DNA from: Dryococelus australis
Lineage: Eukaryota > Arthropoda > Insecta > Phasmatodea > Phasmatidae
Assembly (NCBI GenBank): GCA_029891345.1
Contig: CM056994.1
Span: forward strand, 143,242,457-143,306,456
Length of the DNA stretch: 64,000 nt
Direction of reading: 5' to 3'
Both the position numbers and the translations under genes were made by a program. This document shows, piece by piece, positions 25,497 through 35,965 of the stretch (the stretch's first letter is position 1; each line of letters starts with the position of its first letter). The notes under the pieces were generated by a model. The model searched no databases, was not told the origin of the DNA, and saw only the letters and a program-made list of their open reading frames with translations.

Positions 25497-25756
25497 ATGC
25501 AATTAAGAACTTCACCATTTCTAACTCTCCTTATTGCTCTGACTGTTCTCAGGATTATGTTAGTCATCGAAGTTAGCGCTGGTGAGTAAACTGGTCGTTA
25601 TTATTTTTTATCGTTGTTGGGAATATTGTATTTTATGGCGGTGAACTTTATTTACGTCCCTTTTTAATGATTTGTATCTGAGGGCAGTTAGCCGGGTATG
25701 GCCACTGTAATGGCCATTGTGCAAGCTGCATGATCGCTGCGATGCTCACTGAGTAG
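25497..25756 (+). CDS. Candidate two-exon gene for a small secreted Cys peptide
   Basis: Exon 1 (25,497-25,581) starts at an ATG and encodes a classic signal peptide: MQLRTSPF, a hydrophobic core LTLLIALTVL, and a small-residue cleavage site near VSA/G. It ends exactly at a strong donor, G/GTGAGT (25,582). An acceptor preceded by a pyrimidine-rich tract (CCCTTTTTAATGATTTGTATCTGAG) is placed 101 nt later. Exon 2 (25,683-25,756) restores phase 1 and ends at a TAG. The predicted product is 52 residues. The mature part is about 24 residues with three Cys (GHCNGHCASC). I do not recognise the family. The good donor, short intron of typical insect size and signal peptide support a gene. An odd Cys count, no clear polyadenylation signal and no homology keep confidence moderate. 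It could also continue through a further intron. It may be an insect peptide, or the leader exon of the Env-like relic downstream. Confidence 0.45.
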
Positions 25757-26699
25757 AGGTCCTCGCCCAAGTCCCTGCTGCTCCGACACAGGAAAGACAA
25801 CAAGCATGCTCTCTTAATTTGCTTTTATATATTTGTGACCAGCATCCACGACAGGTCGAAAAAGACTAGCACCATAAGTTATTATAGTTTTTCGGACATG
25901 GAGTGATTTCTAAGAGTAACAACAAATATTATGTAGTCTGAGACACATTTACAATCTATGTAACTTTTTTGGACGGAATATTTATTTGAAATTTGATTTC
26001 ACTACAAAATTTCACAATTCATTAATAATGTAAAATAAGAAGAAACAGTTTTTAGAAAGGTAAGTAAAATTATCGAGGGGGGGATATCCTTATGAGATTA
26101 TTTATTAAGAGGTATCTATAACCCACTCGGGATAAATATATGTAAATATTTAATTGCCCTTGTTATATTTTAGTGTGTGTAAAACAGCTTTCAGAAACCG
26201 AATAGGTGTCACGATTTATAATTAAATTTTCCCTTGCCCTTAATTTTCTCTAAAAACATGGTAAGCTTTTGATATAATTTGAATAACCAACATTACAAAG
26301 ATGTTTCGATGAATTCTTAATATTACTAGTTAAGGTTATATGCAAATATCTACTTCTCCTTACTGCCTCAACTTGTAATGAGATCGGTGACAAACCTTGT
26401 CGTGCTCGGCCTGTTTTGATGCTCTATATTTTAAGACATGACATACCGGAAAGCTTCTGATTCAATGACCTCTGGCTTGTGTCCAAGTAGGCCCACAAGA
26501 AAGTGGTATCTGCAACGGTAGTTTTCTTGGTTTGTCATGTGTTAGTGCATGACTTTCCTCTCACCCGGATGCTGGATTGCTGGTCGGAATGGTGACCGAT
26601 AGTGTGCTATTAATTATGATGGTATCTTAAATAGATATTTATTTGTGAAATTCTGTTTGTTTTGTTTAAGGTTAGGAAATAAGTAATTGTATCAAGATG
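25757..26699. other. Downstream flank, nothing firm
   Basis: No domain. A short GC-richer stretch at about 26,390-26,620 and TGGCGCCATTGTGCC at 26,702 (which looks vaguely like a retroviral primer-binding site) come just before the possible Gag-like frame. No paired LTRs were found. Confidence 0.3.
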
Positions 26700-26742
26700 T
26701 CTGGCGCCATTGTGCCCGAGGTCCTAATCAAATAGGAAGTGA

Positions 26743-26994
26743 TATACTCGTGGTATTTCTCCTGTGGAGAATACTGTAGCTGATTTGCGCAATTTAATGC
26801 GCGCAGCACTTCAGACAAACACTGTGTCTGGCATTGAACATTTAAGGGGAATTGATGTGGACAAAGAATATGACTGTTGCGTGGGAAAACTTTTCAATCT
26901 CGTTAAACTCGTGGAAAATTTCGTAGAACAGGCTACAGTCGTGTCAGATAAATTGTTGAGAATTGAAGGAAAGGGTTTTTTTTCCCTTCGAAAA
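26743..26994 (+). pseudogene. Open fragment, possibly Gag-like
   Basis: An open frame of about 84 codons upstream of the Env-like relic. It reads as a helical, charged segment (ENTVADLRNLMRAALQTN, then KLFNLVKLVENFVEQAT). A following Pro/Ser-rich stretch in the same phase is broken by stops. Position upstream of an envelope-like relic and the helical character suit a retrotransposon Gag, but there is no zinc knuckle and no pol between. Identity is a guess. Confidence 0.25.
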
Positions 26995-27364
26995 TGATGT
27001 TAGTGTTTCTCAATTGTCAGGCCACTTTAAAATCTAAATGTTGCTGGTCCCTCAGTTCCCAATGTTACCACCTGTATTAACTCTCCTTTAGTTTCAAACA
27101 TCAGTCCTACTTTTGGCAGTCCAAACCTTCTCCCTTTAATCAGTACAGTTTCCCCTCAAGTTACCTCACATTTTGTGCCCAAAGTGATCATGTCTAATCC
27201 AATGGGCCATAGCTCATATAAAATGACATCTCCGCGCATTCTAAAGTAATTACCTATAGTAGATGATTAGTAGTGTGTGCATAGTTAATGTAAACTTGAT
27301 GCCCCCCCCCCCCATTTTATTTTTCAAGAAGCACCATCGTCTGTTTTAGATCGTTTCCCTGTGA

Positions 27365-28330
27365 TTGTTCCTTTCTCCCATTCATAACGTTTGCGCTGTT
27401 GTTGGTCGTCGCGTTCTGCTCCCTGTGTTTCTCCGAAATCACGGTAGAATTTCTTACATCTTTTTTCTCATAGTTTTTTCTTCGGTTGTGCTAGATTTAA
27501 GTATAGTAGGGTTAGAAGAAGAAGCTTCAGAACTATATGATTTGGTACAAGACATAATTTCTGCCCATGAACGAGAAAGTGAGATCATTAGAGAGAACTT
27601 TATGTTTGACCAAAACTTTCAGTTTGTGGTAGATCAATTGGAAGAATCTGCATTAGCGTTTATAATTGAAGTGTCTACACTTAACTCCTTGGTTCCTTCA
27701 AGTACTCGGGATAAAAGAGGTAGGTATCTTTAATTTTCGAGAAAAATTTTTAAGCCATGTTTAGGACCACGGACAATGAAGACCTCTCAAATTTAGGATA
27801 AACGTAAAACTGTGTTGCTGAAACACAAGAGGACATTTCAAAAACTGTAGCTAGCCATTTTATGATTGTTGAGTATTTAGAATATCGGGTTATTTACAAT
27901 ACCAAAGCAATTCAGAAATTGGCAGCATATTATTGGACTATTACGATTATTTGTGTTGGGTTGTTAATCATTCTACACAGGAGGACATGTATATAATGTT
28001 TAATGTTAGTAACAAAGTTGAACTTAATAACATGTTGCTTAGGGTGATTGAGGCTCTAGCCAATGCCAAATTGGAACTGTTTGTTTTAAGTATGCAATAG
28101 AGAACAGGCATGGTAGATTAAATTCTAGCTTATTGCAACCACCTGTATTTTTTAATGCTTTAGCTAGGATTCAACACCTTATATCATTGCCTATGTATAT
28201 GATTTCTCCAATCAGACCTGACAATCTTTATGTATATTATGGACTCAGTACTCTTCAGGCTGTTGTATTTAATAAATCCCTTAATGTTGTTATCAATGTA
28301 CCTTGGGCAAACAAGGATAGTTTTTTTTGA
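27365..28330 (+). pseudogene. Insect Env / baculovirus F-like envelope relic
   Basis: Three segments in order, in shifting frames. First (27,500-27,733): a helical segment ending in a furin-type cleavage motif, STRDKRG. Second (about 27,780-27,990): a segment with stops ending in a membrane-like stretch, WTITIICVGLLIILHRR. Third (28,090-28,330): a frame with RIQHLISLPMYMIS and LYVYYGLSTLQAVVFN. This combination resembles the envelope protein of insect errantiviruses and the baculovirus F family (class I fusion protein cut by furin). Several stops and frameshifts show it is dead, and order and spacing are abnormal. No pol gene or LTRs were seen. It might be an old errantivirus fragment. Assignment rests on motif impression, not on a search. 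Confidence 0.5.
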
Positions 28331-28979
28331 AAATTAAAGAATTTTTTCGGTCCTATTACAGAGCGCACAGCCTATCTTGTAATTTGAATTTCCACATTAA
28401 TTAAAACATTTTTATCTAGTTTCACCATTTGTATTAAAACTACGTACACATTATTAACATTATTCGCGGCCATTTGTTGCAGGTTTCTTTTCAGTTAAAA
28501 AATGTAACTTCATGATAAATTTTTTTTTTCAAATTGTTGTGCCTAGTAATTCTGTTTAAATAACTACTATACGCAGTTATAAATAACTTCTCTACAATAG
28601 GGTTCTTAGAGAAATAAATTTTAATTTTGTTGAAAATTTTTTTAATAAATCTTGTCACACAGTTCAGTATTAACATTTAGTTGCAGACAGTATTTACACA
28701 TGGCAGTGTATAAATTTGTCCATTAATTATACTTTTCCAGCTTGCATTAATGCTATCTCCACATTAATAATATTATTCGTACCTGTGTGTTACAAGTTTT
28801 TTTTTACTAAATTCTACAGCATGGAGGGCGACCGTGTCGAAATGGGAACTTCGCGAGGGGGGGGGGGGATTGGCAAGTTCCTTAATCTTATACTGTCTCT
28901 GGAGTAAATGCAAAAGGCCACCAGGTTTTTTGTGACTTTTGTTCTAAATATTTCTCGGAACGCAATAACGGATTTAGGC
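28331..28979. other. Flank between Env relic and Polinton B
   Basis: AT-rich, ending near 28,857 in a run of about 12 G. Overlapping minus-strand frames at 28,814-29,179 are shadows. No left terminal repeat of Polinton B was found here. Confidence 0.4.
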
Positions 28980-29106
28980 AAGACGGGACCTGCGTACATA
29001 ATGCACACAGAAAGAGGAGCAAGTCTGCGACAAATCTGGACAGGAAATTGGGTGGGAGGACACAATGGAACGTCACCAGAGAAGCTGCAATGGAGTCGTG
29101 CTGCGG

Positions 29107-30277
29107 AAAGCAGCTGGCAACTGCACATTTTGTAACATGTCTTATACATAGGAATACCATGCCAGAAGGCGTAAAGCAACTTGTCGATTCAACGTGGTTA
29201 AGAAGACATACACATGCGAAGACTGCGGCAAAGGTTTCACGAGGGCAAGTACATTAAAGACCCACTCTAAGAAGTGCACTGGGCCAGCACTTACATCAGC
29301 GAAGAAGGCAAAATATGATGTCACTTAGCAGCAGCCAGTACTTGCACCATCACCTCATCCGAGGATTGTCGTGGGAACTGGTGTATCAAATGAGTTCGGG
29401 TTCGTCCAGGCGGAGACGGCCCTCAGAGGCGTAATGAAGACCCTCGTTGCAGACAATACCTCGAGTCAGGCAATGGACATCTACAGCTATCTGGAGATCA
29501 AGAAAGATACGATCACCGGGCAACTGAAGCAAATAATTGAAGACAATGGCGCCATAAAAATTTAATTTATTTTAGGAATGCGACTATGGGAAGCCTGAGC
29601 CTCATGACCACGAGACCGACAACTGGGCATTCAAGACCAAAAATGTACCAGTACACAATGTCAGCGACATAAAGAATTAAGTGACTACCAGCATCGAAAA
29701 AAATTGTTAGGTGGATGATGAGTACCAGGGGAAGGGAAGTGGCAAGGCCCTCACCTCTGTGAAATGTCTGCACCTCCGAATTAACCAGCTGGAACCTGTA
29801 CGTACCTCGTCTTACTTAGAGATTCCTGCAGCGATCAAGAGGAAAGAAGCCATCATCAACCCAGTAAACACCAGGGACCGTATGTGCTTCAAGTGGTTTA
29901 TTTTGGTACGTTATGTTGAAGGCTGGAACCCCGAACATGTCAACAACAGTTACGAAGCCACGGAAACCAAGTTCGACATTACAGGCCTCAAGTTCCCCAA
30001 ACCTTTGTACCAGATTTCGAAAATTGAGAACAACCTTATGATATCGGCCAATGTATACTCGCTCACCGACGCAGAGAAAAACGTGCCTATATGAGTGGTG
30101 GAAGAAGGAAAAGACAATCATTTTGACTTATTGCTGATAACATCCGAGTAAGATGTAAACTCACATTACACCTACATCAAGAATTTTTCAAGACTGTTGC
30201 AATCGTAGGTGATAGACCACAAGGATAAAATACATATCTGTAAGCAGTGGTTGAGATTTTACCTTCAGCTGCCAATA
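29107..30277 (+). pseudogene. Polinton B DNA polymerase B, part 1 (zinc fingers and N-terminus)
   Basis: Begins with C2H2-like fingers: CTFCNMSYT, then TCEDCGKGFTRASTLKTHSKK at 29,211-29,277. A linker (29,371-29,565) follows, then a PolB N-terminal segment (29,711-30,094) with SSYLEIPAAIKRKEAIINP and CFKWFILVRYVEG. In Polintons, PolB is a protein-primed family B polymerase that copies the element. Zinc fingers upstream of it occur in arthropod copies. There are several frame changes and stops (for example near 29,330, 29,565 and 29,680), so the gene is dead. It is cut at about 30,277 by a SINE. Confidence 0.75.
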
Positions 30278-30528
30278 GGGCCACAGTTGCTGTGCGGTTA
30301 GCCTGCTCGCCTCCAACCATCGCGATAAGGGTTCAATACTCTGCCGGTCACTCCAGATTTTCACGTGTTGAAATCGTGCCGGACAATGCTGTTGGTCAGC
30401 GGGTTTTTCCGGGGATCTCCCATTTTAGCCGCCCTTCATTCCGGCGTTGCTCCATACTCACTCAATTACCCTCATCGGCTCTCAAGACCTCGCTGTTAAG
30501 AGCCGTCAAATCCCTTCACTCCCTCACT
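30278..30528 (+). mobile_element. tRNA-derived SINE inserted in PolB
   Basis: Head with CTGTGCGGTTAGCC (A box) and GGGTTCAATAC (B box), then a body shared with copies at 57.1 and 63.4 kb: TTTTCACGTGTTGAAATCGT, GGATCTCCCATTT and CTCAAGACCTCGCTGTTAAG. Flanks CTTCAGCTGCCAA (left) and CTTGACCTGCAAA (right) match at 10 of 13 positions and may be a decayed target-site duplication. The frame at 30,247-30,531 is the SINE itself. Confidence 0.8.
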
Positions 30529-30769
30529 TGACCTGCAAAGAATTATATGTCTTGACGGTGCTCAAACCCTTGAAGAACACAATAAGTATTGCAGTCCTAA
30601 TGCTTCAGCAAAAATCGAGATGCCAAGCCACGACGATAATGGAAGAAGACCAATCTTCAAGTTAAAAGATTGTATGAATGGAGGCAAGATGCCCATTGTG
30701 ATCTATACCGACTTCGAAGCAATGCTTAAGACAGTACATGAATGCCAGCCGAACACAAGTGGCTCGAAC
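30529..30769 (+). pseudogene. Polinton B DNA polymerase B, part 2
   Basis: Resumes after the SINE with the end of a zinc-binding segment (EEHNKYC) and continues as an open PolB frame with PIVIYTDFEAMLK, the family's exonuclease I region with its D-x-E pair (TDFEA), plus CQPNTSG. It reaches a codon boundary exactly at the hAT insertion point (30,769). Confidence 0.85.
30762..30769 (+). repeat. hAT target-site duplication, left
   Basis: GCTCGAAC, identical to 33,859-33,866. Eight bases is the length made by hAT transposases. Confidence 0.85.
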
Positions 30770-33700
30770 CATAGGCTTTGTGAGCTTGTTTTTTTTTTTT
30801 TTGCGGGGGGGAGGACACAAAATTTTTTTAGACAGCCAATTGCTATTTTTTATTATGTTATAACAAAATCAGTCATAATTTGATATTAAGGCATGTAATG
30901 ATGTGACATTTGATCATAATGCAGCAAGTAAAATTTATTGTACTTAAAACCCATAAGTCAACATACACTACATCAAGAATCCGATTATATTACATATAAA
31001 CAAAAAATGTACAGAAATTAACGTTAAGATATTATTGGTCCAAAAGTACTTTTTCTTGATTCTTATCTGGAGACAAATATTGCAGCAACTCTTCTAACAT
31101 CAACAGAGTCCAAGATATCATTGTGAACATTACAAAGGGCAACATGGTTGAGTCTTTTTTCAGTAATTGTGGAACGTAAGTATGTCTTCAGTCGTCTGAG
31201 AGAGCTGAAAGTTCTCTCTGCCTCGCATGATGAGGAGGATAAAACCAGGAGCGAACTAGCAAGATGCTCCACATTTAAAAACATGTGTCGTAATTTTGCT
31301 GACATTTGTTTAAAACACACCACAGCATATTTACACAAGAAACTATGTCGTTATTCAAAAAAATCTTTAGTTCCACTTGCTCAAATTTGAAGAGTTTTCT
31401 CCAGTCAGTAATACTTGTCCAATTTTAAGGATTTTTTTTGTGCCGGGTTAATCGAACCAATTTTTTAGCTGACAGACTGCAGTATCTATAAATATAAAGT
31501 ACTCTGTCCTGAAGTGACCTTCCTCAGATGAAGGTACATAATGTGATCCAGGTCCTGTGAATCGTGCGGGTAGTTTTACAGGTCTTCGGCATGAGCGAGG
31601 TTGCTGATCAAGTTGTTCAATCCTTTTTTACAACATGTAAACAAGTTCTTGAAGTATAAGTTTGATCGTATTTCCTGAAGATCATTCAGCACGATTTCGA
31701 TAAATTTCATTAATCCTCTTACAGTTTTTTGTTTACACCGAATGGCTTTGTTGAGCAACTCTAGGTGAGCAATTACTTCTCTTGCCATAACGAATCCAAA
31801 GCAGGTGTACCAATCTTGAAATGTATATAATAGTCCATTTGCATTTTCCATTTCTTGAGCACATAATTCATCTAAAGTCTTCAGCATTAGATCACATATA
31901 CCAACTATCTCATCTATCTGTGACTTCCTGTGGATCCAGCGAGTAGGGCAGAAAAGGTTCATTTTTACTCCAATGTTCTTTAACGGATCATCCAAGTCTA
32001 AAGATTGATCTGCAATGTGGGTAAATGCTGATTTTATATTTATTGATTTACTGATTAATTTACAAACTTCATGACCACAGTCCACCGAATGTTTGACTGT
32101 TTTTGATTTGATGCTTCACAGCAATCCATTAAAATTAAATTAACACAGTGTGCATCACAATGCACAGGGAACTACACATATTTCCAGCCCCTTCGTACGT
32201 CTGCTCACGAAGGCAAGCAAGAGGCACAGTCGTCTCTATAGAATGTCCTGTATGAGGCACGAGATCGCTATATCAGTTGTTGATGATGCCTGATAAAAAC
32301 CTAGAAAGTTTTCTTGAGGCTCGAAATTTCCATCCACCCACTGCACACAAACAATCACTAGTTCAGGTCCTGTTATATCCTGTGTACCATCACATATGAC
32401 GGCAAACATTGGGGAATCATTTTAATTTCTTTTTTTTTTCACACAAGAATTCGACTATTTCGTGTCCAAATACTTCAAGAACTTCATTCTGTATCTCTGA
32501 GTGCGTCATTTTCTATCTATCTTGCCGCAACCAATTAGTCATGAGGGAAACATCTCGGTTTCTTAGTTTTAAGAGCTCCAAAAAATTTCCTTTATTATTC
32601 AAGTGACCTCTCACAGCCAATACCTGCCTAGCAAGGTGTTTAATTAAACTTAGAATTACTAGCAAACATTCAGAAATTACTTTTTTGCTTAACCGCTTTG
32701 TGTATTGACAATTGTTTTTTTCTAAGGGCGCTTTCATCTGTTGATAACTCGAAACAGCTTGGCAATGTGATGATTACTTTCGATGGGTTTTGAACTTCTC
32801 AATGGCTTTTGTTCAGTTTTTAAATCCTTTCATTGTGAAAGTGTCGTTCATTTTCACCGCAAAATTATTTTCATGAAAAAAATGAGCCTATCAATGACAA
32901 AACAAAAAGGAAATTCCATCATTGCCATTGATTACATGCTACCATTTGAAGTCTCTATACCAACTCGTTTGAGATATAAGGTTGCGGCCTTTAAGTTTTT
33001 GAATGGGAAACCCATCAGGCCCAATCTTTGTCTGGTTACAATGAAGAGAAATACTCACCTGAGGAAGAGTAGTACTATTTTCTTCTATAGGTAAAAGCGT
33101 CGAAGGCGCTGGCTTTATGGTAGGTAATTAGATATAGAAAAGACACTATCAGTAAGTTGCGATTCAGTGTTTGTATCTGTACTATCACTACACTAAGCAG
33201 TAAATAAATACGCACTTATTAACAAATCAAGTAAACACAAACTAGAATAGATACTGTAGAAGCTCTATATAGATCATGGTTTATCTGTCTTCCATGTTGT
33301 GTGGTCTTTTTATTTTATCCTCTTTGTATTTACTAAATCCGCGGTCAATAAGTTCTGGTGTATGAGACCTTATATTGTTTCGAAATTGTTACTGTTCCCC
33401 CGTTTGGCTTTCTCACGCCAATCTCTGCAATTTAAACGGACAACGTCACGTGATTGTGGTTGGTCGACCCGGGGGGGGGGGGGTCGATGCTTGCTGTCAC
33501 TGCCAGCTATTTCGGCTGCCTGCTGTGTCACCTGTCGCCTGGTGAATATTGACGCTTTCACATATCTAAGAGTTGAACAGATAAGCAGATATGTAGTGAA
33601 TCTTATTGCAGCACTGAAAGGGAAATCCAGCTCTTGCCAATGAAGCAGTTGTAAATGACTCTGAAGGTTGAGATACGAAACAGTTTTATTGTTTGGAGTG

Positions 33701-33858
33701 TATGTATGAGATTATCCTCATATAATTTTTAGGATAATTTCTTTATGTTATATTATTAACTTTTATTATAACTAATATATATGGTACTGGCCAAATCATT
33801 GGGGGAGGGGGGGGGGGGTGGGTGTACCTCCCCGACTCCCTCACTAGCGACGCCCATG
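30770..33858 (-). mobile_element. hAT transposon (3,089 bp) inserted in Polinton PolB
   Basis: Ends are CATAGGC... on the left and ...GCGACGCCCATG on the right (reverse complement CATGGGCGTCGC), short imperfect inverted repeats of hAT style. It is flanked by a perfect 8 bp duplication. The PolB reading frame stops at 30,769 and resumes in phase at 33,867. A full-length but stop-ridden transposase runs on the minus strand inside. GC-rich sequence with a 12-13 G run near 33,470 lies upstream of the transposase and may include its promoter. Confidence 0.9.
31063..33090 (-). pseudogene. hAT transposase relic 1 (ZMYM/TTF-finger type)
   Basis: Read right to left. About 33,090-32,900 has a start with PIEENSTTLPQ (next to a possible GTGAGT donor) and GRNLISQTSWYRDFKW, which looks like the TTF-type zinc finger of this transposase class. 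At 32,737-32,513 is a helical segment. At 32,085-31,576 is the central catalytic region with CPTRWIHRKSQIDEIV. At 31,338-31,063 is the hATC dimerisation domain with CEAERTFSSLRRLKTYLRS. Many stops and frame changes between them show the gene is dead. Total span is normal for an autonomous hAT. Role in life: cut-and-paste transposition with an 8 bp target duplication. Confidence 0.85.
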
Positions 33859-33866
33859 GCTCGAAC
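33859..33866 (+). repeat. hAT target-site duplication, right
   Basis: GCTCGAAC, identical to 30,762-30,769. Confidence 0.85.
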
Positions 33867-35965
33867 ACATATGTTTACCAGAAACACGAGGCTCACAGTT
33901 TTTGCATTTATGTACACGTGGACAATAGTATTATTCTTGCTTCAAAAACATAAAGTCCGTCCGATGGACTGATAGTATACACTGGGGAAGATGCGGAGCA
34001 AGTATTCATCGAGACGATAGTTGACATTGGACATAAGGTGAAGTACACATGTAGTAACCGAACATATTAAACCCCTAACGAACCTGCAACTATTACATAA
34101 TTTGACCGCCGACGAGTGCTGCTACTGCTCCACAACATTCACTGACGGTAACTCCAGAGTAATAGACCACTATCACTTCACAGGACGGTACATCGAACCT
34201 GCATGTGCAAAATGTAATTTGCTCTGCCGTTGTCCAAAAATATTACTTCCATTATTTCACAATTTGGCCTATGACGAAAACTTCATAATCAAGCAGCTAG
34301 GCGATGACGTCCAGGAAATATTCATAACCCAGCACACGGAGTAAAATTAATAACATTTTCAAAATCGCGGGGGGAAATGTTTTCAATACAGTTTATCGAC
34401 CCCTTCCACTTCATTTCTACAAGCCTCGCCGTGCTTATCGAAAACCTGGCAATAAGGCAAATTTAAATATATACAGCAAAATTCTTCAGCCCAGACGAGA
34501 TAGAGCTCATAACCAGAAATGTCATGTTCCGCTACGATTATGAAGACAGCCTGATGAAACTGGAAGAGATGCAGCTACCAATTCAAGAATAATTCCGCAA
34601 CCAGCTTACCGACACCGACATAACATACGAGGATTATATTAATGGGCAAAATGTATGACGGATATCCAACTGCAAGACTCTGGGTTATTATTCTGGTGTA
34701 TACTTGAAAACTGATGTATTATTGTTATCAGATGTGTTTGGGTATTTTAGGAGTCGACGTTTATGGATCTATGGTCTGGACTGTGTCCGCTATGTGAACG
34801 CACTGGCCCTCTCTTTTGGTGGTATGCTTAATCATACAAAAGTTAATTTAGAGTTATTTGCTGATTATGACATGTATTTAATTATTGAGAAGGCAATTAG
34901 TAGTGGCGTGGCTCAATGTATCAGGCGTCATTGTGTTGCAAACAGAAAGTACATCCCAACACTCTATCATGCCACCAAGGAACCGATCTACCTCAAGCGC
35001 GTGGATGCAAATTATATGTAACAGTGGGTAATATCTCTACCTCTGGCCTTACATGATTTTCGGTGGATAGATGGAGACATCAAAGTCATGGGTGTGCCCG
35101 ACGACAGCATCACAGGTGGTTACATACTGGATGTGGATTTGCAATACACAGTAGTTCTGCTTGAAGTACACAAGGACTTGCCATTTCTGCCTGCGAACAA
35201 GTGCCCCCCCAGGTTCGAAACACCCAAAGCTTATGACTACTCTAGAAGATAAATAATTATACTACACATTATAGAAATCTCAAGCTGGCATTTGAACATT
35301 TTGAACTAGAGGCATGTCTCAAGCCATATATTGATTTGAATAGTGAAAAATGACAGGCAGCAAACAACAGTTTTGAAAAATAGTTCTGCAAATTAATTAA
35401 CAATGCTACAATTGGTAAATTAATGGAAAATAAAAGAAAGCTTCAGAACATGGAACTTGTATGCACAGAACGAAGAGAAAATAAATGAATAGCTAAACTA
35501 CATTTCAAATGTCGCACTATATATACAGAAAATTCCGCCCTGGGAAAGATGGAAAATAAACAATAGTATTTGGCAAATCAATATATGAATGATTTGCTGT
35601 ACTAGATCTCTCCAAGACACTAATGTATAGATTCTATTATGTTGTTACGAAGAGTAGTAATGAAAATATACTTGAACTGGCTTATATGGACACCTATAGC
35701 TACATATATGTTATAAAGACCAATGATTTATGCCAGGACATGGTTGCCGACACCAACTTCATGTCAGAGTTCGACGCCAGTGCGTATTCCCAGTTCATGT
35801 TTGCAATTCTACTACCAACGATAAACTTGTTGGGAAATTTAAAGATGAATATTGTGGGAGTAAATGTGAGAATTCGCAGGGCTGCGTGCTAAAATGTATG
35901 CATACAAGTATGGAGGCAAGATTATGAAGAAAGCCAAGGGAGTGATAAAATGTAGCTTCAAGAAT
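33867..35965 (+). pseudogene. Polinton B DNA polymerase B, part 3 (exo, palm, C-terminus)
   Basis: Starts in phase after the hAT. In order: VYQKHEAHSFCIYVHVD; a zinc module with CCYCSTTF and HYHFTGRYIEPACAKCN (34,120-34,220); FHNLAYDENFIIKQL; an exo III region with LKTDVLLLSDVFGYF (34,704); a segment with YLKRVDANYM (35,020; position of the palm motif A Asp); and the C-terminal palm with LAYMDTYSYIYVI (about 35,660), where the family motif is D-T-D-S and here the second Asp is Tyr. It ends with KMYAYKYGGKIMKKAKG at about 35,940. Stops lie for example near 33,953, 34,067, 34,341 and 35,020. The last 100 or so residues are missing at the junction with hAT relic 2. Normal role: element replication. 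Confidence 0.85.

Noticed and set aside
26702-26720. Retroviral primer-binding site and 5' LTR
   Set aside because: TGGCGCC is suggestive, but no paired LTRs flank the Gag/Env-like region by eye.
31148-31390. Plus-strand frame opposite the hAT C-terminus
   Set aside because: It is a shadow of the minus-strand hATC domain.
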